Shown here: positions 1-41,500 of the stretch, piece by piece
How the letters are laid out: each line of letters starts with the position of its first letter
Position numbering within the stretch: position 1 is the stretch's first letter
Source: Lamellibrachia satsuma
Taxonomy: Eukaryota; Annelida; Polychaeta; Sabellida; Siboglinidae
Assembly: GCA_033239005.1 (NCBI GenBank)
Contig: BSQZ01000126.1
Coordinates: 355,001 to 419,000 of the forward strand
Length of the DNA stretch: 64,000 nucleotides
Reading direction: 5' to 3'
Made by a program: the position numbers and the translations under genes
Notes under the pieces: model-generated
Database searches by the model: none
Seen by the model: only the letters and a program-made list of their open reading frames with translations
What the model was told of the DNA's origin: nothing

Positions 1-319
1 CTAGTGATGAGAAATATTATATTGCGCAGTAACATTGACCGAAACTATTGAGAACGAGTCACTTTTTATTCTTCGGGGAAATCTTCAAAATATTATCACT
101 AGATTGGCACACATTTACACGAATATTGTCTTAGATGAGACATCAACCAATGAAATATGCTCTTACAACTTCGATCGTAAACATCCGAGATAGTGATTTT
201 AAAAGTCGTTGACCAATGACACCTGACCTAACAAATAATATTAGGTAGATGTTATATCCCAATATTTGTAGTGGGTATGTTAATTTTATGTTGCCCCCTC
301 CTCAATATGTTCACAGAAA
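1..319. other. Intronic DNA, nothing recognised
   Basis: AT-rich DNA downstream of SLC24A exon 3. No exon or repeat seen. Confidence 0.5.
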
Positions 320-765
320 CCAACTATTGTTGTAAGGATACTAATACCGGGACACCTAACGCGTATCTCTATCATTGGCTGCAAGGATGCTAATAGTGAG
401 ACACCCAGCACGTCCATCGGGTCCTTAGTTAGTATGGTACTAATTACAGGACACCTAACCTAATTGGACTAATAATGAGACACCTAGCACGTCCATTGGG
501 TCATTAGTTAGTAGGGTACTAATCACATGATACCAAATTTATTGGGACACCTATGTCCCCGGGACACCTATGTCCCCGGTACACTTATGTCCCCGGGGCA
601 CTTATGTCCCCGGGACCTTAGTTGTAAGGATATTAATACTGGGACGCGTAACACTATCTCGGAACTTTAGTTTTAAGGATGCTAACTTCGGGACACCTAA
701 CATCCCTTGGGAGCTTAGTTGTAAAGATACTAATACTGGGCTAACGTCCATCGGGCTGTCACACC
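320..765. repeat. Degenerate minisatellite, about 50-60 bp, with an 18-bp sub-array
   Basis: Elements GGGACACCTAAC, TTAGTTGTAAGGATACTAAT and CCATCGGG recur irregularly. At 544-616 a tighter 18-bp unit, GGGACACCTATGTCCCCG, repeats about four times. Confidence 0.75.
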
Positions 766-848
766 ACTAGCAGCTGTCACACCACCAGCAGCTGTCACAC
801 CACCAGCAGCTGTCACACCACCAGCAGATGTCACACCACCAGCGGCTG
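754..848. repeat. 18-bp minisatellite, about 5 copies
   Basis: The unit is CAGCTGTCACACCACCAG. It lies 31 bases downstream of the SLC24A exon 3 donor. Confidence 0.9.
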
Positions 849-879
849 TGTCGCTGTGAGACCAGTGGGTTTAACGCAC

Positions 880-29972
<29,093 letters not shown>

Positions 29973-30230
29973 GGTGATCGTGGGTCCGTGCGGTTCTGTC
30001 TTTTACCTGACAGGCGCGCTATCCATGGTCTGTACTGTCGCCGGCTCGTAGCCACGGGATCGAAGCGTGCACGATGTCGTCAACGCCTGGCTGATGGTCG
30101 TGGACCTCGCCGGCTCCGTGTGGTCCCGCCGCGCTGCTTCCTGCCGTGTGTGAACCCGTCAGCCGCCGCAGAACGAGTGAATGGAACCCGACGTGGATTC
30201 GCGAACGGCGCGCCACCACAATGCTGAATA
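29973..30230 (-). promoter_or_regulatory. CpG-rich block upstream of the SLC24A start; possible promoter/5' UTR
   Basis: CpG dinucleotides are dense here compared with the flanks. The block sits immediately 5' of the SLC24A start codon. The open frames across it, on both strands, resemble no protein and are probably due to composition. No TATA box or initiator is clear. The role as promoter or leader is inferred from position. Confidence 0.35.
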
Positions 30231-31646
30231 AATTATGATAACTGCATTATGATAATCAACTGCGCACAGCGGCAGCCGATGTTTCTTAAGGCCCGTTATT
30301 AGTCAGAGTGTCCACTTGTCTGGAGGTCTCCTTTGCGGCTACGTCCACTTACGGATGACAACGGGAGAACGTCGTTTTGCCATTGCGGGAAATCGTTTCC
30401 CTGTTTTCAATCGGTAAAACGTTACACGAATTCGAAATCGTTACAGTTCCGCCATTTTGTTCTGTAAGCTCCAGTACACGATACATACACTGCTATTAAC
30501 TGTTACTCTTATCGACCCTTCTTCATTGGCAGAATGCTTTCATACATATGACTACTTCGTATGAGTCGACGCGTTTAGAACTTCGTCGTCAGCGTTTCAT
30601 CGATCAACTAATACGACGCGCGAGCTTAGAAGATCACACTGAGCCGTTAAAGGCGCTGAATTAATTAGATTTTTTTTGCTAGTCTCATTCCAAATTAATT
30701 TTGCGAAAAACCAAAGGTACCTAATATCCACTTCTACATGCCAGCTCGTTTGTGCAACTTTTGTATGTTTCTTTGTGTGAAATCATCAGACAAACTATTA
30801 AATTAGTTTAAATTAACTGAAGTGAAAATCGAAAAGCTGAAAAATAATTATTTTCTTCCTTGGTGAAATGTCGTCACTTTGCCATGTGATCGGCGAGAGG
30901 GTGGAACTCGATGACTCCCACGATCAGCACTGACCCACCCAGTGCTTACAATTTTGGATATCCACTATTTTGATCCTTACCAGATCTAACGACTGAAGTC
31001 AATTCTTTCGATCGACTGCGCATGTTACATGAACTATTCACACACTACATATTAGGACACAAATGCACCGGATTTGCGATAGGCTAAATCAGTTGAGGAA
31101 GCAGTTTTAAAGTGATTGCATGGGACGGCGATATCTGGTTCTGGCTGTGTTCGTGTTCAGGCTGGCGTAGGCGGAACGCGTTACACGGATGGTTGGTAGT
31201 TGGTTCTGTTCCAGGCTTTTTGTTTCCTACCCTTCACGATGTATTGATAGTCTTATTGCAGCGGCAGCGGGCGGTGATTTGGTCAAAGCAATGTGAAAAC
31301 AGTGACGGAACAGGAGTCACAGCGTGGTGTGGCGTCGCATTGTCCGTTCCAACAGCCAGTCGCCAGGTTTCGTGGCCTCAGTGTTGTCGCAGAAATGTCA
31401 AACATCAGATGAATGCAAAATATTCGTGTAAGAAAGCGTCATAATCTGACTGTGCATATTTCATGCGGTGACTGTACCATTGGTCAACACAATTATGCAG
31501 AGAACAGTCGTATGCTCAATGTAGTGCAGTCAGGCCATTAACATATCATAACATGGCACGTATCTTTAACAATGGCAATGAGTGTTTGCTTAAATTATTA
31601 GCGGGTGACCTGTTGAAAACATCATAGCACAGAAATTTAAAGATGG

Positions 31647-31790
31647 GTGACACGCGGTAGCACAGTGGTTCGGACTCTCGACCGAATCCACCTGTAGCCG
31701 TTTCGATGCTGGGACACTTTCGTTAATTTCACTTTCCCTCGGTTTACTCAGCTGTCTAAACGAGTACCTGCCTATATATAATTGTGTATG
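31647..31790 (+). mobile_element. Probable tRNA-derived SINE
   Basis: A box A-like GTAGCACAGTGG (about 31657) and a degraded box B-like GTTTCGATGCTGG (about 31700) are spaced as in a tRNA gene. A body with TTTCCCTCGGTTTACTCAGC and AGTACCTGCC follows, reminiscent of conserved SINE central domains in invertebrates. No intact tRNA can be folded from it. Confidence 0.5.
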
Positions 31791-31914
31791 CATATATGAA
31801 CGAATAACCTTCGCGCAATAATGGCAGCGTGGCTGAATGTTTCCCAGATAAGTCGAATTGGTGTTGGAATGAACATGTCTGCCAACAGGGGTTGAAGTAT
31901 AAAGCACTTTCCAC

Positions 31915-32008
31915 GGTCCTAATTATCGGACACTTTCAACGGTCCTAATGACCGGACACTTTCAATGGTCCTAATGACCGGACACTTTCAACGGTCCTAA
32001 TGACCGGA
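31915..32008. repeat. 26-bp minisatellite, 4 copies
   Basis: The core is CGGACACTTTCAACGGTCCT. Confidence 0.88.
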
Positions 32009-32689
32009 TACATACCTATATAAAAATGTAAAATTTTTCAAGAGCAATAGTATTTCCAACACTTCAGACCAATATTCGCACAGTCCAAGCCGATGTCATT
32101 AATTCAGTTTACAAGCCACATTTGTAATAACAAAAGGTTGATTTTGAAATAACATGCTGGCCAAAAATGTAATAACCCTAACGATCCACCATAACATTTC
32201 GAAAAACATTGTAAAAGACACCGTAGCTTCTCTAGCTATTCACATAATCGTGTGACGGCATCGACGTGGTGAACCCGATGTAGATGTGAATCACGTAACT
32301 TTAGGTCGTCATCGCCGCGAATGAAAACAATAAACCACTTTTAGCACACTGAGGTGAATCGTGAAGATACAGTCTGGCTGCATCATCATGAACGTGTTGA
32401 TACTCGTAGGTCTACATAGCATGCGCAAGTACAGTGTTCCAAATAGAATTAATAATGCTAATATAATATTGATTAATAATATAATATTAATAATATAATT
32501 TGGAGATAATTAAACGAATTAATGTCGAAGCCAGACATCAGAACCTTTAAGGGAGTTAACGTCAGGTTTGTTTAAGAGAAAAACGCTGAGACGTCACAAA
32601 AGGCAGGAGGAGGTCTGTAGCGTGGACGGTAATTCCGGGCAGTGAAGATTGTGTGCATGCTTGTTCGCTTGCTAGCTAGCGGGCGTGCA

Positions 32690-32721
32690 TTCGTGCGTGC
32701 GTGCGTGCGTGCGTGCATAAG

Positions 32722-32789
<68 letters not shown>

Positions 32790-32790
32790 T
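32690..32790. repeat. (TGCG)n microsatellite
   Basis: About 100 bp with one ATAA interruption near 32717. Confidence 0.95.
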
Positions 32791-32996
32791 CTAGACTCTC
32801 GTCTATTATGAAAAAGCACTGTCATCGATCGGAGTCTTGTTATTAAGTCGCCATCTACCGGCAGGTTCCGTGATACGACTCTGGCCGATACAAGTTATCG
32901 TCTGAGGTCAAATGTTAACCAAACAACAACAACTCTTTATTTAAACCATTAACATGACTAACATCAAACAACTTAGTATTTGTTGTTACAGCCTGC

Positions 32997-33016
32997 GACG
33001 ACGACGACGACGACGA

Positions 33017-33063
<47 letters not shown>

Positions 33064-33080
33064 GCGGCGGTGGCGACGAC
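32997..33080. repeat. (ACG)n/(GGCGAC)n tract
   Basis: GAC triplets, then GGCGAC hexamers, then GGC triplets. Confidence 0.93.
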
Positions 33081-34075
33081 CCGAGTGACCAGTCTGACCT
33101 CATTTCAACAAGAATTATGAATTTATCAAATAATTTGAAGATAATAAAATCATGATTTGACTACCGAGCTACAACTGTTTTAGGTTATATGCATTACCGT
33201 ATATACTATATTATGCATTCAGCAAGATGAATACATGTCCCGGGTGCTTAAATGTGGGCGTTGACCTGTGGAGAACGCAAGCTTTCACTTTCATCTTGAA
33301 TACGGTGCACTGACAGACGCGCAAATAGCGATTGACGTCATTCGTCGCATTTTCTCCTTTAAAATTAAGTGATGACATTTTTAGTGGTTACGCCGCCGTG
33401 GACTACTCCTGGACCCCTTATAATTCGTATTTAAATTTTCGAGACGGCTACATAAAATAAAAAAATAGGGATTTCATTGGCATCGCCAACAACTTACCGA
33501 ATATCTGTGACGCTTTGATTGAGTGGATATTTAGCAAGTAAATACGGCTGGCAAGCAATATCACCAGCTACAGGCTGTTCACGTTTAGCGATTTGGTTAA
33601 CGTCGTCGAATGTTGCGAGTCACACGAAAAGGCAATTTATTTTCATCCAACTACACTAGTCAATCGCCGTCTACATAGCTGAATGCTACGGGATTCATGA
33701 TATAGAATCTATTTTCGTCCTCCGAGTTCATTAACTCTAACGACGTAATGGGTTACCAAATACGGCAATCTGTTTTCATCTAGCAAATTCGCCAGGATGA
33801 ACAAAATAATGGGTCGCGGTCAGAGATACCACGAACCTTGCCGATCTAGAAAGAAACGTACACATTCATTTTACATTTTGTGAACACAATAAATGCTGTA
33901 GTTGGACTATAGGAATAAAAGAGACCGAGTATAATTGCACCACATGTAATTTATAACATTTCTGATTGGATTGCCAAAGATCACTATCATGTTTGCACAA
34001 TATATTTGTCATTTCCTATGGGATCTGTCATATAAGATAACGGCTAACAGCACATGTTTATGAGCTGTGGCAATT

Positions 34076-35064
<989 letters not shown>

Positions 35065-35917
35065 CGACGAGACGAGACTTGGTTTTCCACATTCACCAGA
35101 TCGTCCAGCTAGGCACGGGGGACGACGTCATTGCAGGCACCAAGATATCACTTGTGAATTGGTATGTCACAATATGCGCTGTCTGGCATTGTTCTATATA
35201 CCCTGTAACATGATTATGTGCCGTGGTATTCTGTGGTCAAAAGGAACGGTTCTACCTGGATCAAGTGGCTCCACCAAGATCACGTGGCGGAGCTCTCTTG
35301 GAGCGGCTCTACCTAAATCAAATGGCATGGTTCTGACTTGACTGAACTGAGTGGTCATTGCTGGATGAGTGGCCCGGGGCGGCAGTCATTGGAAAATGGG
35401 TTTTACATAGAGAATGTGTAGTCTGATACGTCAATGACACCCTTCTTACGCCTGGAGCTGGTTTCTGTTGAAGGAAATGTTGTTACAATCTTGAAATGCG
35501 TCGTCCTGCATAGTTTGCTCAATGCAAAATAAAAGTGGAAAAATCAACAATATTCAACCAGATTGTTATCCAAAGCAAAACACACAAATAACAAATGGAT
35601 AATGAAGCCATCAAATTTTGACAATGTTATCAAACTACAAGACAAGATATTTTTGTAACAAATTGCATCATACACGTCATTCGTTGACATAAAACATCAG
35701 ATGTGTGTTACCATTGCGCGAGATATGGAAATGTATTTTAACCTTAGAGAACCACGCTATGTCACCGTCTGCATATAATACAAAGATAAATAACTATGTC
35801 GAGAGTCGAACCAGAGCTGAATGTAGAATAAAAACACTACGTGATTCTAAGAGTCACGATCAAGATACGCCTACCGCACCAGGGCCTATGGTCGACTTAC
35901 TGGGCACCCAACAACAG

Positions 35918-36004
35918 ACGACTTGGTGGCGTGTGTGCCACTGGTGCGGTGGGACACAGGTGACTTAGTGGCGTGTGTGCCACTGGTGCGGTGGGACACA
36001 GGTG
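35918..36004. repeat. 42-bp tandem duplication, 2 copies
   Basis: GGCGTGTGTGCCACTGGTGC and GGTGGGACACAGGT occur twice in a row. Confidence 0.85.
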
Positions 36005-37214
36005 GTCGTATATGACCGTGGAATAAATAATTGAGGCGACTTGTCACGTTTAGGTGACGTGTGTAAACTGATTTAGTTTCAATGTGACGTGTGTGCGGGG
36101 CAGTGACAGTTCCGACTTAGTAATTGTACTGGCTTAATATAAATTCGCAAAACTACAGAAAATATTTGATATACTGTTAAACATACAGCAAGCACATTTT
36201 ACGTAAAACGTGGACAGGCTAAATATTCGTCGTAAATTTTAACGACTGAATACAAACGATTCAAGATTAAAAAATCCTTGCGATAAACGAAACGTGGTAT
36301 CTTTTTACCTGGGATCCTTTCTTCAAGTGTTGAAGAAAGCTATGAAGAAAGCAACAAAATGTCGACAGTTTTATACACTGTCTGGATCGTTTCTCGCAGA
36401 AAAGAAGCAAAGACCTGCGAAGATTTCGGAGATATCCAAAATATTTGAAAGCATTAACCGCATTACGACTGATTACTGAAACCAGTGATGAAAATGTATG
36501 ATTTATTCCTTGCACTCATTTGACGTGTTCGTATTCTGAATTATCACGTTTCTCTTGGTGATCATGAAACAAAAACTCTTCATTCGATATCGGACAAATC
36601 GCTCGTGTGAACCGGCTTTATGGTTGGTCTGTCTTTGTGGGTTCTACCTGGTTGTTCTGGTGGTAAATTTGTTGTCTCCCATTTTGTTTTTGCTACATAT
36701 TTTATTTTATGCTATTATATATGTTACATTTGTCCTCCTTTTCATGACAGGATTTTATATTTTATCTTGATGTCTAAAAAATCCTTTCCGTGACCCTATG
36801 TGTTTATCTCGACTTATTTTCAAATGTATCGTCAGTGACCATGATTGACATCCATATGTTATGACCGACCAGATGCATTGATAACAAACATTATCTCTGA
36901 AGCATACAGGAAGTTTGTCGTCCTAGAATATGTTGTATTATCTTCCTAAACAGTTCCAACCATATTTGGTCCTAGTCTTGATTTCCTGTTTTTCATCCTT
37001 ATTTCTTGATATTTATGCTTCTTCTATTTTGTTATCCTTTGTTTTATCTTGCTTCTTTTCAAAAAAATTATCACAAATATTGTTTTCCTTCTACGTAAAT
37101 TGAGACGTACAATGCGAGTTACTTCCGGTTTCTGTTGAACGTCATTCGGTAGCCCTTCCAATATCAGTCTGCCAACGCTGATTGCCGCCGCACTGTGAAC
37201 ATCGGGGGATTCTG

Positions 37215-37400
37215 TTGTTAACTGAAGCAGGCAAAATGCCGTTGAAAGGACGTTGTTTCAACGTCATGTACCAACGTTGCAGCAATGTTGAAAACTAGTT
37301 GGATCTTAAAGTTGGATCAATGTCAGGTTTCCACGTTGTTTCGAAATCAGGATTCAATGTTGCAACTGGTTGGACTTCAACGTTGTGTCAACGTCAGATC
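37215..37400. repeat. Degenerate CAACGTTG-rich palindromic repeat
   Basis: Short palindromic words (CAACGTTG, AACGTT) and TCAACGTCA recur about every 20-70 bp. Confidence 0.65.
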
Positions 37401-37465
37401 ACTACTGTTTTCCTATAATAACCTTCAATTATTTATGTGCGTTTGCTACTATTTTTTCCTTTGTG

Positions 37466-37469
37466 TGCA

Positions 37470-37513
<44 letters not shown>

Positions 37514-37514
37514 T
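37466..37514. repeat. (TGCG)n microsatellite
   Basis: About 12 units. A shorter run lies at 37865-37889. Confidence 0.93.
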
Positions 37515-38254
37515 AGCTATGCACACGAGACCGCAATGCATGTTCTACACAAATCAGTTTCGTTTTAAATTACACGAATCTGGCGAGACGGCACTATTCT
37601 GCCAGACGTCCGAATTCGTCACGAGGAACATTCTTCGTCGTTATTATCTCATCCCGACACGCACAATGTTCCTTTATACTTCATATCCATAGCAACCGAT
37701 CCTCTCGATTGCCATTCAAACGCTGCGTCCACCATCAAACATACTTTACTCTGCTTCGTTGGACGCACTCCGGCAGTAATACGACTCGATTGATTAAATG
37801 CAGTCTTGCTATCTAATAATACAGCCGGCTTTCGTAAATGGGTCGTACGCAAGAGCTTAATACAGTGCGTGCGTGCGTGCGTGCGTGCATGCGTGTGTGA
37901 AACCTTGCTTTCTGTTTCTGACCCTGTTGTGATACAAATGACATGTTAGGCATGAATGATGATTTTGACAATTTCCCACACCGCTGCCTGCATCACACGA
38001 CTGAGCGAGGCAGACGACACGGCCGGGTAGATCGAGATGACTTGCATCAACCAACTAAGCCACAGAACTCGTGTCTACTGAAGCGGAAATTAATCTTCAT
38101 AATTGTAATGTCTGCTAGTAGCAGAGTAGATTCTTGCAACAACTGGAGTTTGGTAGTTGTCAACAATGCAGGAAACGACGTCTTATTTTATAAATTGGTG
38201 TCAATGATGTTTCGATGTTTTGCTTTTATATACAGCCTCTATACGGCGCCTCTC

Positions 38255-38622
38255 ACCAAAGGTCACCTCACCACATGGCACCTCCTCACCAGGGGGCACC
38301 TCACCACCAGAGGGCACTGTGCCATGCAACAAATAATACTTTCCCATGATAACTCCCCCCTTACAAGAGGTCTTATAATACTCCCCAACAAGACTTCTCA
38401 CAAGAGGTCCTATCACCCCCCCCACCCCATAAGATGTCTTATAATTCCCTTCACAAGAGGTCTTATAATTCCCAATTCCCCTCACAAGTGGTCTGATAAT
38501 CCCCTCACAAGAGGTCTGATAATCCTCCTCACAAGGTCTAATAATTCCTCCTCACAAGAAGTCTGATAATTCCCCCTCACAAGAGGTCTGATAATTCCCC
38601 CTCACAAGAGGTCTTATAATGC
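38255..38622. repeat. Degenerate minisatellite, about 26 bp, 12-14 copies
   Basis: The core is CTCACAAGAGGTCTGATAAT. The left half is more diverged. It lies downstream of UTP25. Confidence 0.88.
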
Positions 38623-39075
38623 CAAAGTATCTTTGCCGAAAGAGACTCGCTCCTCCTCAGGTATTCCATTGCCCTCACAAAGATAATATACAACACAGCA
38701 TACCTTTCTCTCACATTAGAATTCCCAACAACTGATGAGAGAAGAGAAGGATGAAATAACATATTTAGACGTGGCATGGTCTCCTTCCATTTGTTTCTCG
38801 AATAACAGCTTACAGAATATCCATAAATGCAGGCACCCAAATGATCAAACAATCTACTCATGTTTCTTCTGTCACAATAATAATAATAGCAATGACCAAT
38901 ACCAGTTTAACATTACGGTGGTACAACCAATCTCGCCACGTCTGTTTAATCCAGCAAATCTTCACGCCTAAAATCTGTCTTATGCAAATTCCTGTCGGAC
39001 AAATCTGGCTGATCTTTATATATAGCACTGCATTATTCTAAGTTCTAACACGTGTCTCCAATGTGTCTAGTGCTG
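38623..39075 (-). other. UTP25 3' flank/3' UTR
   Basis: Downstream of the UTP25 stop. The only polyadenylation candidate is ATTAAA on the minus strand at 38945-38950. Confidence 0.4.
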
Positions 39076-39331
39076 CTAGGAGTCCTTCCCCGTCACAAAC
39101 ATGTGCACTCCCTTCTGCGAGGTGATCATGTACGAGGCGCGGTCGGAGCCGACGACAGCGGCCAGTCGGTGGCCGTCGTAACGGGAGTAGAGCACGGTGC
39201 ACGTGAAGTGGTCTACCGCCGCCGCCGCCGCCCGTCGCGGGTCCGTCAGCATGTTGCACACGTCAGTGTAGAAGCTGGCATACAGTGGCAGCTCATAGAA
39301 GATGACGTGGTGTACCCCTCTCAGACGGAAT
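39076..39331 (-). CDS. UTP25: UTP25 exon e20 (C-terminus and stop)
   Basis: The acceptor is ttgatgcag|A, phase 2 in, and the TAG stop is at 39076-39078. It encodes [58 protein letters not shown] and [11 protein letters not shown]. An alanine run encoded by GCG/GCC codons replaces a short variable loop of other species. An ATTAAA on the minus strand (38945-38950) is a possible poly(A) signal. Confidence 0.97.
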
Positions 39332-41431
39332 CTGCATCAAATAAGGACACATTTATTCTCCTGGTGACACAACACAACAAAGACATATTTATACTCCCAG
39401 TGACACAAACAAAGACATATTTATACTCCCGGTGACACAACACAAACCAGAATGCTGTATATGGCTTAACCATTGACATGGGGTATTTTATATGACAACT
39501 TTTAGTTGTATTTTTAAATGGACTTTTAGTTAGTGAACGCTGATTGGCTACTGAAGCTGACTGGAATATCAAAGAACTTGACTGATTTATTTATTTATAT
39601 ATTGATTTATTTATTTATAGTATTTAACAGGTTTTTCCCCCAAGAATGCTGTAGGCCCCACCGTGATACCAAGTAAATGTTAGTAACCATATATATAAAC
39701 AATACATAGGAATAGATGAAGGGGGCCGACAAGATTTTTGAATTGCCATTATAATGATATGTCTAAAACATAATGAAATGTGGTATTAATACATAAAATA
39801 ATATGTATTTATTAAAATGGACAACTTAAAAAACAAATTATATATTTAAATTAACATGTAGCAATCAAAGATGATTTTTTAATACAATATAAGAAAATTT
39901 GTGCCGTTTACGCCACACAATCTATAGCTATTAAACATGGCAATTGAAAAATATGTGTATAAATATATATGATAATGTGGGAGCACAGGGAGGAAGGAGG
40001 GAGGACAAAAAGGATGGAGGGAAGACAAAGAGGATGGAGGGAGTAGAGAGAGGAAGGAGGGGGGACAGAGAGGAAGGAGGGAGTAGAGGGAGGAAGGAGG
40101 GAGGACAAAGAGGAAGGAGGGAGGACAGAGAGGATGGAGGGAGTAGAGAGAGGAAGGAGGGAGGACAGAGAGGAAGGAGGGAGTAGAGAGAGGAAGGAGG
40201 GAGGACAAAGAGGAAGGAGGGAGTAGAGAGAGGAAGGAGGGAGGACAGAGAGGAAGGAGGGAGTAGAGAGAGGAAGGAGGGAGGACAGAGAGGAAGGAGG
40301 AGGACAGGGAGGAAGGACAGAGAGGAAGGACACAGAGGATGGAGGGAGGACAGGGAGGAAGGACAGAGAGGATGGAGGGAGGACAGGGAGGAAGGAGGGA
40401 GGACAAAGAGGAAGGATGGATGACAGAGAGGAAGGAGGGAGGACAGGAAGGAAGGAGGGAGGACAGGGAGGAAGGAGGAGGACAGAATGGAAGGAGGGAG
40501 GACAGAGGGGAAGGAGGAGGACAGAGAGGAAGGGGGGAGGACAGGGAGGAAGGACACAGAGGATGGAGGGAGGACAGGGAGGAAGGACAGAGAGGATGGA
40601 GGAAGGACAGAGAGGATGGAGGGAGGACAGGGAGGAAGGGGAGAGGACAGGGAGGAAGGAGGGAGGACAGAGAGGATGGAGGGAGAACAGGGAGGAAGGA
40701 GGGAGGACAGAGAGGAGGGAGATAGGACCGAGAGGAAGGAGGGAGGACAGAGAGGAAGGACACAGAGGAGGGAGGGAGGACAGAGTGGAGGGATAGGGGA
40801 CAGAGGGAAAGAGGACAGATGGAGATAGGACAGGGGGAGGAGGGAGAAGGGAGGGAGGATGGAGAGAGGGAAGACAGTGGGATAAGGGAGGGAGGGGTAT
40901 GAAGGGAGGATGGAGGGAGGGGAGTGAGGACATTGGGAGGGTTGACAGAGGGAGGAGGAAGGGAGGGAGGGATGGCAGAAGGAGAGGACAGAGGGAGGGA
41001 TGACACAGGGAGGAGGGAGGGATAACAGAGGGAGGAGGGAGGGATGACAGAGGAGGAGGGAGGAATGACAGAGGAGGGAGGGATGGCAGAGGGAGGAGGG
41101 AGGGAAGACAGAGGGAAATGACACAACCTAAAAGCACTCCTGCAAATAACATCCTATGTGGCAAGTATTAGACATCCCAAAGGGGCAGTACTTAGAACTG
41201 TTTACTCCACATGTACAAGTGACCAGAACATCGACCTTGTGGCTATCATTGTCAAGCAGAATTCCCAGTCCATGAGTAGAGCGCAATTAATTTAGACTAA
41301 TTAATTAAGGTTACTGGTAGTACGGTAGTAAACAGAGTTGTTCACTTCTATCAATACAGTCCCACACAACTGAGAATAGACCAATAATTTCCCCAGATTC
41401 CACTCATTTGATTTTGCCTATATATATATAT

Positions 41432-41500
<69 letters not shown>

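Larger units (their letters stand above)
30231..34075. other. Intergenic, upstream of SLC24A
   Basis: Apart from the SINE-like segment, the 26-bp array and two microsatellites, no gene or motif is recognised. Confidence 0.5.

Noticed and set aside
30019..30227. Overlapping frames upstream of the SLC24A start as genes
   Set aside because: They lie in CpG-rich DNA, on both strands, with no similarity to any protein family. A leader/uORF is possible but unsupported.
31657..31715. Functional tRNA gene
   Set aside because: Box B is degraded and no cloverleaf or anticodon arm can be formed. A SINE head explains it better.
39879..41164. Pro/Ser/Leu-rich minus frames of about 400 codons
   Set aside because: They are produced by the GGA-rich array in the last UTP25 intron. 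All three minus frames are open at once, as expected from composition.
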